A DNA stretch of 41,490 nucleotides, taken from NCBI GenBank assembly GCA_937928755.1, contig CALEZI010000145.1, positions 1-41,490 of the forward strand. The letters are read 5' to 3'. The stretch is from an uncultured Rhodanobacteraceae bacterium (lineage in GTDB: Bacteria; Pseudomonadota; Gammaproteobacteria; Xanthomonadales; SZUA-5). Positions within the stretch are counted from its first letter, which is position 1, and each line of letters begins with the position of its first letter. The notes under the pieces were generated by a model. The model ran no database searches. It had not been told where the DNA came from and worked only from the letters and a program-made list of their open reading frames with translations. A program made the translations under genes and the position numbers. This document shows positions 23,880-32,452 of this stretch, in pieces.

Positions 23880-24968
23880 TCAGGGGCTGGCCGGATTGTA
23901 GGTCGACAAAGACCAACCCATGCGCTCGTGGCCGTAGCGGTTCCAGATCGGGCTCTTGCCGGCGGTGAAGCTGGTGTAGCGCGGCGCGCCGGTGCCGGTG
24001 CTGCCACCCCACAGACCCGCAGACACCGTGCCGCCGGTGTAGGTGGGATGCACGTCGTCGGACTGAATGTAGTCGTAGCTGCTGCTCGACGACACGAAGT
24101 GCGTGTTGGCGTCGCGCAGGGTCGAACGCAAGGTGGTCGCAATCCGCGTGACGTACGCCGCCTCGGTGTCGCCAGCCACATAGCGCAGCGCGTCGGAATC
24201 GATCTGGCCGTCGCCGTTGCTGTCGTAATCGGCACCCATGTACTGCGCGAAGTTGTCGACGCACTTGAAGCCCTTCTGGCGCGCGTATTCGCACATCCAG
24301 TAGTTCATCTTCGCCAGTACCGGCAGGAAGGTGGTGCGCATGTTCACCGTGGCGCCGGTGGCCGAATCGCGACAGGTGCTCTGCACGTTGTCGGCGTTGT
24401 AGCCCGGGTAATAAACGTTGGCGATGACCTTGAGCCGGGTGTTCGGGCTGGCGTTGGCGTTGATGTAATCCATCGCTGCGGCGACGTAGGTCTTGCAGTT
24501 GGCCAACGCGGTATTCAGCACACCGTAGTTGCAGGTGCCGCTCTGGTTCTTGAAGCTGGCGCGCGCCTGCAGGCCGTCGTTGCCGCACATCTCGAAGGTG
24601 ACCACGCGGGTGTTGGACGACTGCATCCAGGAGCGCTCGGCGACGATCTTGTTGTTGTAGACGTCCGATGCGATCGCACCCGATTTGGTCCGACGAATGC
24701 TCTCGATATCCGCATTCCAGGCGGCCGACAGGTACTCGGCATCCACCGTCGGCGCGGAGTACTTCGCGGCGTTGCTGACCGAGCCGTTGTAGCCGGCGTA
24801 GATCGAATCGCCGTAGGCGACGATGCGGTACTTCGCCGTGGTGCCGGCACGATCGACGGTCCACGACACATTCTGATTCAGCGTATTGCCGATCGCCTGC
24901 CCCCCGAATGCCAGCAGCAGCACAGCAGGCAGCGCCCGGCGGACCGCGCCGCGGTTTTGTGTGTTCAT
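23880..24968 (-). CDS. Secreted SGNH/GDSL-type hydrolase with calcium-loop motif
   Basis: 362 residues with a Sec signal peptide (RRALPAVLLLAFGGQAIG). SGNH blocks are visible: the Ser in AYGDSIYAGY (about S55), Asn in MCGNDG (about N130) and the D-x-x-H pair in SDDVHPT (about D304/H307). The block II glycine was not placed with certainty. DYDSNGDGQIDSDAL (about 247-261) looks like a TSP3/dockerin-type calcium loop. Several cysteines suggest disulfides outside the cytoplasm. GGGAGGAG lies 7 nt before the ATG. Likely an esterase or lipase; substrate unknown. It is the first gene of a probable pair with the membrane protein at 23148-23858. Confidence 0.85.
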   Translation of the reverse strand: MNTQNRGAVRRALPAVLLLAFGGQAIGNTLNQNVSWTVDRAGTTAKYRIVAYGDSIYAGYNGSVSNAAKYSAPTVDAEYLSAAWNADIESIRRTKSGAIASDVYNNKIVAERSWMQSSNTRVVTFEMCGNDGLQARASFKNQSGTCNYGVLNTALANCKTYVAAAMDYINANASPNTRLKVIANVYYPGYNADNVQSTCRDSATGATVNMRTTFLPVLAKMNYWMCEYARQKGFKCVDNFAQYMGADYDSNGDGQIDSDALRYVAGDTEAAYVTRIATTLRSTLRDANTHFVSSSSSYDYIQSDDVHPTYTGGTVSAGLWGGSTGTGAPRYTSFTAGKSPIWNRYGHERMGWSLSTYNPASP

Positions 24969-25235
24969 TAAGTCTCCTCCCAGAGATCAGATGGCTACGC
25001 CGCAGCAGCCGGATGGCTACCGCCCCAGTGACGAACCCAACAGTAGCGGCCTGGAACCCGCGAACGGGTGTCCCCCCAGAACCGTACGGTAGCGTATGCC
25101 AGGCAATTGCCTTGGGTCAAGATGCGTAACAGAGGTAAACGGCCAGGCCGGCTGCGGAGCGGACTGCGGCTCGTCAGCTGTTCCGATGTGCGAACAAGCG
25201 CAGCACCCGAGGCGAAGAAAACACTCGCCCGTCGC

Positions 25236-25748
25236 TCACTTCGCCATGGCCTTGCGAAATCGCCATGGCGGCAGCGGCGCTGGATCGCGCCAGAGCCCGA
25301 CGCGACGCGCCCGCGCTTCGCGTTCCTCGGACTCGTAGCGTCCGCGGTCGCCCGGCGACTGCTCGTGGGCGTGCTGCCGATACCACCACGCAAGACCGAC
25401 GCTGAGCTGGGCCTGGCCGACATCGAGGTTCTTCGGGCAGTCCGGGCAGTCCGGCGAGCGCACCATCACTTTGCCGATGATCCGCTCGTAACGATCCCGC
25501 TTGCGCCACTCGACCGTCACTTCCTTGTGGAACACCAGATCGCTCAGATGCTGCTTCGAGCGATTGCCGAACGCCTGCCCCTTTTCCGGCGCATCGATCG
25601 CCGCCAGGCGGACCTTGTGGCGGACCTTGTTCGCATCGAGCACGGTCAGCGAGTCGCCATCCGCAACCCCAACGACGCGCCCCGACAAGCTCGCTGCCTG
25701 GCCCGCAAAGGCAAGCAGCGTCAGGGCGATCATCATGAGCCCGCGCAT
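25236..25748 (-). CDS. Secreted SNase-like (thermonuclease family) nuclease
   Basis: The start at 25748 (MRGLMMIALTLLAFAGQAAS) gives a signal peptide; the frame is open further upstream without one. The 170-residue product has the staphylococcal-nuclease OB-fold pattern: GVADGDSLTVL (calcium-site aspartates), KVRLAAIDAPE with the catalytic Arg and Glu, and DRYERIIGKV with the second catalytic Arg. It should be a calcium-dependent periplasmic or secreted nuclease cleaving DNA and RNA. The insert SPDCPDCPKN carries a CxxC pair not general in the family. It lies 50 bp downstream of the sodium channel gene on the same strand. Confidence 0.9.
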   Translation of the reverse strand: MRGLMMIALTLLAFAGQAASLSGRVVGVADGDSLTVLDANKVRHKVRLAAIDAPEKGQAFGNRSKQHLSDLVFHKEVTVEWRKRDRYERIIGKVMVRSPDCPDCPKNLDVGQAQLSVGLAWWYRQHAHEQSPGDRGRYESEEREARARRVGLWRDPAPLPPWRFRKAMAK

Positions 25749-25798
25749 GGCGATAGGGATCTGGCTCTGGCAAGGGCAGCGGCTGGCGCGAGATCGAT

Positions 25799-26647
25799 TC
25801 ACCGGGGCGATGGTCCAACGCGCTCGATCAGCAGCGCCTTCAGCTCGGCGATCTCGGCACGCATCGAGCGCACCTCGCCGTGCAGATCGGCCTCGATGTG
25901 ATCGCGCGCGTCCTCCACCACCTCGACCAGCGCCTCATGTTCGACGTCGGTATAGCTCTGCATGGCGTTGACGATGATGGCGATGAACAGGTTCAGCATG
26001 GTGAAGGTCGCCACCAGGATGAACGGCACGAAGAAGGCCCAGGCGTACGGAAAGCTCTCCATGACCGGCCTGGAGATGCCCATCGACCAGCTTTCCAGCG
26101 TCATGACCTGGAACAGCGTGTACAGCGAGCGCCCGATGTGACCGAACCAGTCGGGGAAGTCGGCGGCGAACAGATTGGTCGCGATCACGGCGAACACGTA
26201 ATAGATCACGCCGAGCATCAGCACGATGGATCCGAGGCCGGGAATCGCTGCCAGCAGCGCGCCGACCACGCGCCGCATGGAGGGCACGATGGTCAACAGC
26301 CGCATCACGCGCAATACGCGCAGCGCGCGCAGCACGGCGAACGGACCCGCCGCCGGCAACAGCGCAATACCGACCACGACGAAATCGAAGATGCTCCAGG
26401 GATCGCGCCAGAAGGCGCCGCGATAAACCCACAGGCGAAGCACGATTTCCACCACGAACAGCGCCAGGATGGCGCGATCGAGCATGCTGATGAAACCTCC
26501 GGCCGCCGCCATCACTGTTGGCGAGGTTTCCAGCCCCAACAGCACCGAGTTGACCAGGATCAGCACGATGATCAGCGCCTGGACGCGTGGATGGGCAATG
26601 AAAACGCGCAATCGTTCACGCATCGAATCGGGCGCTGGCTGGGACAT
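25799..26647 (-). CDS. Bacterial voltage-gated sodium channel (NavBac/NaChBac family)
   Basis: One 6-TM subunit, expected to assemble as a tetramer in the inner membrane. S1 (LIIVLILVNSVLLGLETS), S2/S3, an arginine-rich S4 (VLRALRVLRVMRLL) and the S4-S5 linker are recognisable. The pore reads FQVMTLESWSMGISRP; TLESWSM is the selectivity filter of NavAb-type sodium channels. S6 is FTMLNLFIAIIVNAM. The C-terminal tail (HGEVRSMRAEIAELKALL) looks like the coiled coil that stabilises these tetramers. The start is uncertain: 26647 (MSQPAPDSM) is used; in-frame ATGs at 26665 and 26704 add up to 19 residues. It is divergent from the NYN gene. Confidence 0.93.
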   Translation of the reverse strand: MSQPAPDSMRERLRVFIAHPRVQALIIVLILVNSVLLGLETSPTVMAAAGGFISMLDRAILALFVVEIVLRLWVYRGAFWRDPWSIFDFVVVGIALLPAAGPFAVLRALRVLRVMRLLTIVPSMRRVVGALLAAIPGLGSIVLMLGVIYYVFAVIATNLFAADFPDWFGHIGRSLYTLFQVMTLESWSMGISRPVMESFPYAWAFFVPFILVATFTMLNLFIAIIVNAMQSYTDVEHEALVEVVEDARDHIEADLHGEVRSMRAEIAELKALLIERVGPSPR

Positions 26648-26968
26648 GGCGGGATCGGGCGGCATATTCAGATCGGGGGCTCGCATTCTTGGGTGACTGG
26701 CCACTGCTCGACAAGCACGCGGCGCTTCGAGATGCCGTCAGCTTGCACTCGAGCGTCTGTCGACCAGATTGCGCCGCGAATGATCGACCGGCCTGTGTGG
26801 AGGCCCCGCAAAGCTTCGCCTGGATGCCGATGGCAGCCGGAAAAGCCGACTGGGTCTGGGGCAAGCACTTCGGGCCATCGCCAGCGCCGGGACAAGAGCG
26901 GATGCGGCCGGGGTCGTCGGCAGCCATACTGTGCGGCCTCGACGCTGGCCCTCGCTGCTCCGCGCCCC

Positions 26969-28354
26969 ATGAAAAGTGCATTGTTCGTCGACTTCGACAA
27001 CGTCTACACGCAACTGCGCGCGCTGCAGCCTGCCGCGGCGGAACGTTTTGCGCGCCAGCCGACCGAGTGGATTCGCTGGTTGGTGGAATCGCTCGGAAAT
27101 CCCGACGGCCATGATCCGGATGCCCGACGGCGGTTGCTGGTACGCCGTTGTTACCTCAATCCGAACTGGTATCAGACCTATCGGCACGCCTTTCTGCGCG
27201 CCGGATTCGAAATCGTCGACTGCCCGCCGGTCACCAGCCAGGGCAAGACCAGCACCGACATCCACATGGTGCTCGACATCGTCGAATTGCTGCAACACGA
27301 GGTGCGTTACGACGAGTTCATCGTGCTGTCCGCGGATGCCGACTTCACCCCGGTGCTGCGCAAGCTGCGGCGCTACGACCGGCGCACCTCGGTGCTGGCG
27401 ATCGGCTTCCCGTCGGCGGCCTACCAGGCCTCGGCGGATCTGTTGATCGATGAGCGTCGGTTCGTCGAGCAAGCGCTCGGCCTGCCGCTGGATCCGGTCG
27501 AAACCGAGACCATTGCCGCACCCGCCGCGGCGCACGCGGCGGCGATCCCGGCGCCGGACGCCGACGCCGGCAAGGGATCGCCTGCGCAACTGTCCGAGAT
27601 CGCGCGGGCGATCGAACTGGCCGTCGCGCAGTCGCCGACACCGGTGGTCGCGGGTCTGCTGGCCGCGCGCCTGCGCCAATCCTTCGGCTCGCTGCTCGAC
27701 GACTGGCAGGGCCACCCCACGTTCAAGGCCTTCTTTCGCTCCCTGGGGTTGAACCAACTGGTCTGGATCAACGGATCCGGCGGTCGTATCGCCGATTCTG
27801 TGCGCCATGCTGCCGATGTTGCAGCGATCGCCGAATCCGGCGAAAGCGCGCAGAGCCCGGGCAACGACCCCTGCCCAGAAAAATCGCCCGGTGCGGATCC
27901 TGCGCCAGTAACGGCTGCGGCAGAGTCCGCGCCGGAACCCGAGTTCGACGCCGCCTGGGCGGGCCACGAATCGCTGCTGCCGATCGCACGCGAGGTGTGC
28001 CAACTGACCGGCGCACCGTTGCTGGCGCCTGCTGCGGTACTCGCCGTGCTCGAATCGCTGGCGGCTGACCTGACCTTGCACGAGTTCGACCTCACCGCGA
28101 CCGCGCGACGAGTGTGCGCAGCCTGCCTCGCGCGCACGCCGAGCGTGAACGTAGGGATGCGCGAGGTGCTGTTCACCCTGCGCGGAATGCAACTCAACGG
28201 ACATGCCTTCGGACGCGGCCAGGACGATGCGCGCACCCTGGCGAAGCGACTCTGCAACCAACTCCTGTTCCTGTGCCAACGCGAGGAAATGGTCATCGAC
28301 GATAACGTGCGCGCGCAGATCCGGGCGTGGATCGGCGGCGACCTGCTGCGTTGA
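26969..28354 (+). CDS. NYN-domain ribonuclease-like protein with OST-HTH/LOTUS domain
   Basis: 461 residues. The N-terminal NYN (PIN-like) domain (about 1-165) carries the acidic residues expected for metal-dependent RNA cleavage: D8 and D10 in FVDFDN, D97 in STDIHMVLD and D123/D125 in SADADFTPVL. An OST-HTH/LOTUS winged helix (about 200-285, AQLSEIARAIELAV to FFRSLGLNQLVWI) follows, a domain that binds RNA. An acidic, Pro/Ala-rich linker and a helical C-terminal domain (about 320-461) complete it. Related bacterial proteins are thought to act in RNA processing or surveillance; the target is unknown. No promoter partner or operon mate is apparent; tryptophanase begins 124 bp later. Confidence 0.9.
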   Translation: MKSALFVDFDNVYTQLRALQPAAAERFARQPTEWIRWLVESLGNPDGHDPDARRRLLVRRCYLNPNWYQTYRHAFLRAGFEIVDCPPVTSQGKTSTDIHMVLDIVELLQHEVRYDEFIVLSADADFTPVLRKLRRYDRRTSVLAIGFPSAAYQASADLLIDERRFVEQALGLPLDPVETETIAAPAAAHAAAIPAPDADAGKGSPAQLSEIARAIELAVAQSPTPVVAGLLAARLRQSFGSLLDDWQGHPTFKAFFRSLGLNQLVWINGSGGRIADSVRHAADVAAIAESGESAQSPGNDPCPEKSPGADPAPVTAAAESAPEPEFDAAWAGHESLLPIAREVCQLTGAPLLAPAAVLAVLESLAADLTLHEFDLTATARRVCAACLARTPSVNVGMREVLFTLRGMQLNGHAFGRGQDDARTLAKRLCNQLLFLCQREEMVIDDNVRAQIRAWIGGDLLR

Positions 28355-28478
28355 CCGGCTGACCGGAGATCCCCGATGCGGGTGGCCATGCCGTAGCGAC
28401 GCTGACTTGATCCGGCGCATGGTCTGGCGGCCGGAACGGCGCGAGCATGCGTGCCTTGTCCCACCATGGCCCAGGCGC

Positions 28479-29852
28479 ATGCCCAAGACCCTGATCGAAC
28501 CGTTCCGGATCAAGTCGATCGAGCCGATCCGCGTGACCACGCGCGAGCAGCGCAAGAGCTTTCTCGAGCAGGCGCATCTCAACGTGTTCAACCTGCGCGC
28601 CGAGGACGTGCTGCTCGACTGGCTGACCGATTCCGGCACCGGTGCGATGAGCGCCGAGCAGTGGGCGGCGATCATGCGCGGCGACGAGTCCTACGCCGGC
28701 GCGCCGAGCTTCTTTCGCCTGCAGTCGGTGATCGAGGAGATCACCGGCATGCGCCACCTGATTCCGACCCACCAGGGCCGCGCCGCGGAGAAGATCCTGT
28801 TCTCCGCCACCTGCAAGGCCGGGCAGATCGTGCCCAACAACTGCCACTTCGACACCACCCGCGCCAACCTCGAGTACCTCGGCGTCGACGCCCGCGACCT
28901 GGTGATCGCCGAAGGTCTGCAGCCGGCAACCATCCACCCGTTCAAGGGCAATATCGACCTCGCGCGGCTGGAAGCTCTGCTCAAATCCGATGGCGAGCGC
29001 ATCCCCTTCGGCATGCTGACGGTGACCAACAACACCGGCGGTGGCCAGCCGGTGTCGATGGCCAATATCCGCGCCTGCTCGGAACTGCTGCACACCTATG
29101 GCAAGCCGCTGGTCATGGACGTCTGCCGCTTCGCCGAGAACGCGATGTTCATCAAGCAGCGCGAGCCCGGCTTTGCGCACCTGAGCCCGTTGCAGATCGC
29201 GCAGGAGATGTTCGCCTGCGCCGACGCCGCGACGATGAGCGCGAAGAAGGATGGTTTGGTCAACATCGGCGGCTTCATCGTGCTGCGCGAGGACGACTGG
29301 CTGGAGCGCGTGCGCCAGTTGTTGATCCTGTGGGAGGGTTATCCGACCTACGGCGGGCTGGCCGGCCGCGATCTCGATGCGCTGGCGGTTGGCCTCAAGG
29401 AAGGCTTGAACGAGGATTACCTGCGCTACCGGCTGCGCACCGCGCAATACCTCGGCGAGAAGCTCGATGCCTTGAACATCGGCTACGTCAAACCGACCGG
29501 CGGCCACGCCGTCTACATCGACGCGCGCACCGTGCTGCCGGAGATGCCGATCGAGCATTACCCGGCATGGGCCTTGTGCAATGCGCTGTACATCGAGGGC
29601 GGCATCCGCGGCGTCGAAGTCGGCTCGGTGATGTTCGGCAAGCACCTCGACGACGGCAGCGAAACCTATCACTCGATGGAGCTGGTGCGCCTGGCATTCC
29701 CGCGGCGCATGTACACGCAGTCGCACTTCGACTACGCCGCCGAGGTGATCGCCGAGCTCAAGGCCGGTGCGAGTTCGATTCGCGGCGTGCGCATCGTCAA
29801 GCAGCCGAAACTGCTGCGCCATTTCACCAGCGAGTTTGCCTGGGTGGATTGA
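28479..29852 (+). CDS. tnaA: Tryptophanase (PLP-dependent beta-eliminating lyase)
   Basis: TnaA splits L-tryptophan into indole, pyruvate and ammonia. The 457-residue product has PLP-family landmarks: TDSGTGAMS, IPTHQGRAAE, NNTGGGQPVSMAN, MDVCRFAENA and the PLP lysine in SAKKDGLVNIGGF (about K257). Two positions separate it from tyrosine phenol-lyase: FDTT (about D125, where TPL has Thr) and LRHFT near the end (about H448, where TPL has Phe). Both favour tryptophanase. No tnaC-like leader with a critical Trp codon and no tnaB permease are seen beside it, unlike E. coli. Several upstream codons are in frame; MPKTLIEPFRIKS is the start matching relatives. Confidence 0.88.
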   Translation: MPKTLIEPFRIKSIEPIRVTTREQRKSFLEQAHLNVFNLRAEDVLLDWLTDSGTGAMSAEQWAAIMRGDESYAGAPSFFRLQSVIEEITGMRHLIPTHQGRAAEKILFSATCKAGQIVPNNCHFDTTRANLEYLGVDARDLVIAEGLQPATIHPFKGNIDLARLEALLKSDGERIPFGMLTVTNNTGGGQPVSMANIRACSELLHTYGKPLVMDVCRFAENAMFIKQREPGFAHLSPLQIAQEMFACADAATMSAKKDGLVNIGGFIVLREDDWLERVRQLLILWEGYPTYGGLAGRDLDALAVGLKEGLNEDYLRYRLRTAQYLGEKLDALNIGYVKPTGGHAVYIDARTVLPEMPIEHYPAWALCNALYIEGGIRGVEVGSVMFGKHLDDGSETYHSMELVRLAFPRRMYTQSHFDYAAEVIAELKAGASSIRGVRIVKQPKLLRHFTSEFAWVD

Positions 29853-29896
29853 GAGTTCGGCCAAGGTCGCAGTGGCGCAAACCGTGGGAGCCCGCA

Positions 29897-29946
29897 CTCA
29901 CCGAACGTAACGCAAGTCGTTGAAAGAAGGGATTTGTCCGCAAAAG
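29897..29946. repeat. Dispersed ~50-bp repeat, second copy
   Basis: Reverse complement of the element at 22839-22886: CTTTTGCGGACAAAT, CCTTCTTTCAACGACTTGCG and TTACGTTCGGTGAG. It lies downstream of tnaA. Just after it, CTGTTCGATGCGCGAACAAG (29968-29987) closely matches CTGTTCCGATGTGCGAACAA at 25179-25198, another short palindromic element. Confidence 0.5.
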
Positions 29947-30030
29947 ACCCAGCCCGCATGGTCGTCGACTGTTCGATGCGCGAACAAGCGCACCGGCAGG
30001 GGCGACCAGGACTCACGCAGGTGTCCCCGG

Positions 30031-30393
30031 TTACGCAGGCGGTATCTCACTCAGCGCCCGCAACTGCGCCTCGTGGAATGCGCGCGCGGCGGCGCCGGAC
30101 TCGCTGCCGTCGTGGCGACCGAGGCGCGTCGCGAGGTCGAAAAACCCAGGTGCCGGCAGGCCACCGCGCGTTCGGCTGATTACGCGTGCGGCAATGAACG
30201 GGCGGCCGATGGCGGCGTCCTCGCGCATGGTGAGTTCCAGCGCCTGAATGACCCGGTGGATGGTGTGCGGCGGCTTCAATCCGAGCGCACGCGCCAGCGC
30301 CTGGTACGTGAGCGTGGTCTCGCCCAGGTCCGTCAGCGCGGCGCGCGCCGCGGTTGCGAGTGCTTCGAGCGATGCAATGGCGAGGGCGTCCAC
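30031..30393 (-). CDS. Small unknown protein, possible winged-helix
   Basis: About 120 residues from a GTG at 30393, chosen because similarity-like composition starts there; the frame upstream is arginine-rich read-through. The core reads TTLTYQALARALGLKPPHTI, then HRVIQALELTMREDAAIGRP, followed by ARVISRTRGGLPAPGFFDLA. The first part has the look of a helix-turn-helix or winged helix ('TYQALARALGL'), and a GLPAPGFF segment recurs, as I recall, in small proteobacterial proteins of unknown function. It is divergent from the secreted protein at 30792 across about 400 bp in which I see no further gene. Confidence 0.5.
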   Translation of the reverse strand: MDALAIASLEALATAARAALTDLGETTLTYQALARALGLKPPHTIHRVIQALELTMREDAAIGRPFIAARVISRTRGGLPAPGFFDLATRLGRHDGSESGAAARAFHEAQLRALSEIPPA

Positions 30394-30791
30394 GTTGGCA
30401 GCTTGCCTGATTGCGCAGGTTCGTGGGAAGGCGTCCGGACCGGGTCCGCGAGATCGCGTGATCCGATGGGCGAACGAGCGCTCCGAGAGGGACGATCGCT
30501 GCGCCCAGAATAGCGCCCCGCAGCGCTCACGCCGCCACCGGGGACCCGCCTCTCGCGGCGGGCTGGCGCGCATGTCGTCATCGTTCTCACGGGCGAGGGC
30601 GACCATTTGCCGACCATGGGCGGTTTCCACGCCGGCATGCAGGGCGCCCGTTGACAGCGCAGACGGGAGGCGTAGGCTCCCAGCACGGTGCACGATCAGC
30701 CGTGAGCGAGTGATGTTGCAAATACTGGCGCCGTTTCCCGTTATGGCATGAGCGGGACGGCAGTTCCTTTGCCGTTGATGGAGCATTCGAA
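30394..30791. other. Divergent intergenic stretch
   Basis: 398 bases between the small unknown gene and the secreted protein gene. No repeat family of this window, RNA gene or credible ORF was found. It should hold the promoters of both genes. GGAG at about 30780 serves the gene starting at 30792. Confidence 0.45.
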
Positions 30792-32009
30792 ATGTGCAGC
30801 TATCTGCGTCCGACCGTTACTGCCGCGTTGGCGATGTGGCTGGTCGCCGCCGTCGGCAACGCCGCACCGCTGGTCTACCAGGGCCTGCTGATGGATAGCG
30901 GTCAGCCTGCCAACGGCCGCTACGACCTCAGGCTGACTCCGCATCGCGACGCGAACAGCGCGGTCGCGCTGGCGCCGGCCATCACTTTCGAAAATGTGCG
31001 GGTCGAGAATGGCCAGTTCCGCGTCGATGCCGATTTTGCAGAGGCCTTGCCGGCGGATGCGGAACTGTGGCTGCAAGTAGCGGTGCGCGATGCCTCGAGC
31101 GAAGGCGCCTTCAGCGAGATCGGCGTTCGCGAAAAAGCGACGCTCGGCGGGCCGATCGGATCCTGCTGGAGTACCAGCGGAGACGCGGGCGTCATTGCTG
31201 GCACGCACTTCCTCGGCACCACCGATGCGCAGCCGTTGGAGTTGCGCGCGCAGAACCAGCGGGTGGCGCAGTTTGCGCCTGGCGCCATCCTGTTCGGCAA
31301 TCCGGCGCTGCCGGCGCAGAACGTCGGCATCGGCACCAACACGCCGGCGCAGAAGCTGGATGTGGTCGGCAATTTGCGCCTCAGCGGCGCCATCATGCCC
31401 AACGGAATTGCCGGTACAGCCGGCCAGGTGCTGACCAGCAGTGGCGGCGGCAGTCCACCCACCTGGAAAAGCACATCGTTCGCGGGCGGCAAGTTCTCGG
31501 TGCGCTACGACAACACCACGGCGCAAACCGCAGCATCGCAGACCGACAACAATTTCAGCACGGCGCTGAATGCGTCGACCTCCCAGTCAGCCCTGGTCAG
31601 CTTCTTTGCCCTTGACTACAACAGCAACAGCGATGTGACGATCGACATGCCCAATCATTCGTTCACGTTCAATCGCGCCGGACTGTATCAACTGGAAGGG
31701 ACGCTGCGTTTCTTCGTCAGCTCCGGGCACACACAAGGGCCAAACCTGCAAGCCCAGGTAGCGCTGCAAATCAACGGCTCAGCCACCTTGTTCATGATGG
31801 CCCGGGAAAAGATGGAAGTCGTGACACCCCCAGGTTCCGCAGCCAACCAATATGGTGTGAACATTCCATTTCAGACGACGCGGTTCTTCCCGGCCGGCAC
31901 CACGGTCGAGATCGAGGTGACGATTGACGGCCTGGATACCAATCCTGCCTTGGCCGGACTCGGGATCTCTCGTGGTGGCTTCTTCGCCGGACACTTCATC
32001 AGCGAGTGA
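30792..32009 (+). CDS. Secreted protein with GIGT-TP motif and C1q/TNF-like C-terminal domain
   Basis: 405 residues. The signal peptide runs to GNAAP (hydrophobic TAALAMWLVAAVGNA). The N-terminal beta-domain (about 25-125) starts PLVYQGLLMDSGQPANGRYD, a pattern common in large extracellular proteins of Lysobacterales. VGIGTNTPAQKLDVVGNLRL (about 178-197) is a motif seen in phage tail fibres and bacterial surface proteins. The C-terminal ~170 residues (GGKFSVRYDNTT ... FNRAGLYQLEGTLRFFVS ... GGFFAGHFISE) resemble a C1q/TNF jelly roll. The fold assignments are inferences from pattern. GGAG precedes the ATG by 8 nt. A small secreted gene follows after 15 bp. Confidence 0.7.
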   Translation: MCSYLRPTVTAALAMWLVAAVGNAAPLVYQGLLMDSGQPANGRYDLRLTPHRDANSAVALAPAITFENVRVENGQFRVDADFAEALPADAELWLQVAVRDASSEGAFSEIGVREKATLGGPIGSCWSTSGDAGVIAGTHFLGTTDAQPLELRAQNQRVAQFAPGAILFGNPALPAQNVGIGTNTPAQKLDVVGNLRLSGAIMPNGIAGTAGQVLTSSGGGSPPTWKSTSFAGGKFSVRYDNTTAQTAASQTDNNFSTALNASTSQSALVSFFALDYNSNSDVTIDMPNHSFTFNRAGLYQLEGTLRFFVSSGHTQGPNLQAQVALQINGSATLFMMAREKMEVVTPPGSAANQYGVNIPFQTTRFFPAGTTVEIEVTIDGLDTNPALAGLGISRGGFFAGHFISE

Positions 32010-32024
32010 CGAAGGAGCGGGTCG

Positions 32025-32276
32025 ATGAATCGCCTGTTCGGGCTGCTGCTGCTGTCTACTCTGGGCCACGCCGAGTCGCCGTCTGCGGCACGCTTTTCCA
32101 TCGGCGCGATCGAGGTCAGCGCCGCGGCGCCGGCCAGCACCGATGGTCGATTTTCGATTCGCGCCAGCGCGCGGCTTGACCTGACGCAGACGCCCGCCGG
32201 CCGCTTCCAGATCAAGTCAACGCGCGCCGATTGCGAAGCACCCTCGCTGATGATTTTTGCCAACGGCTTCGAATAG
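32025..32276 (+). CDS. Small secreted protein ending IFANGFE
   Basis: 83 residues with a strong AAGGAG ribosome-binding site. The signal peptide (MNRLFGLLLLSTLGHA) is followed by a polar Ala/Ser-rich region, with one cysteine (ADCEAPS) near the C-terminus. The last residues IFANGFE match the VFADGFEQ end of the 497-residue protein at 244-1737. The gene lies 15 bp after the C1q-like protein and is probably co-transcribed with it. It may be an intact small protein or the tail of a larger one. The inverted ubiU fragment begins 5 bp after its stop codon. Confidence 0.6.
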   Translation: MNRLFGLLLLSTLGHAESPSAARFSIGAIEVSAAAPASTDGRFSIRASARLDLTQTPAGRFQIKSTRADCEAPSLMIFANGFE

Positions 32277-32281
32277 GCAAG

Positions 32282-32452
32282 GCCGACCTGTTGCCGCGAT
32301 TGGCCAAGGCTGGCGTCTGCGCGCTGAAAATCGAGGGCCGCCAGCGCGGCGCGGCCTATGTCGGTGCGGTCGCGCGGGTCTGGCGGCAGGCGCTGGATGC
32401 GTTTGCCGCCACGCCCGATGGATTCGCCGCGCAGGCGCAATGGCAGGTCGGC
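32282..32452 (+). pseudogene. ubiU: Inverted C-terminal fragment of ubiU
   Basis: On the plus strand this encodes ADLLPRLAKAGVCALKIEGR and continues QRGAAYVGAVARVWRQALDA, then FAATPDGFAAQAQWQ. That is the segment expected after EEPTSLN..L in UbiU (E. coli: LLPELMAANIASVKIEGRQR). It lies head-on to the N-terminal part, which is on the minus strand. The piece is bounded by GCCGACCTG (32282-32290) and CAGGTCGGC (32444-32452), an exact 9-bp inverted repeat. The final part of UbiU (the LGAYHRKW region in E. coli) was not found. Confidence 0.8.

Noticed and set aside
25880..26968. Upstream extension of the NYN ORF across the sodium channel gene
   Set aside because: Antisense to the channel, with His/Asp/Gln-rich composition. 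The NYN domain starts at the ATG at 26969.
28355..28478. TnaC-like leader peptide upstream of tnaA
   Set aside because: The only short ORF (MRVAMP) has no tryptophan codon.
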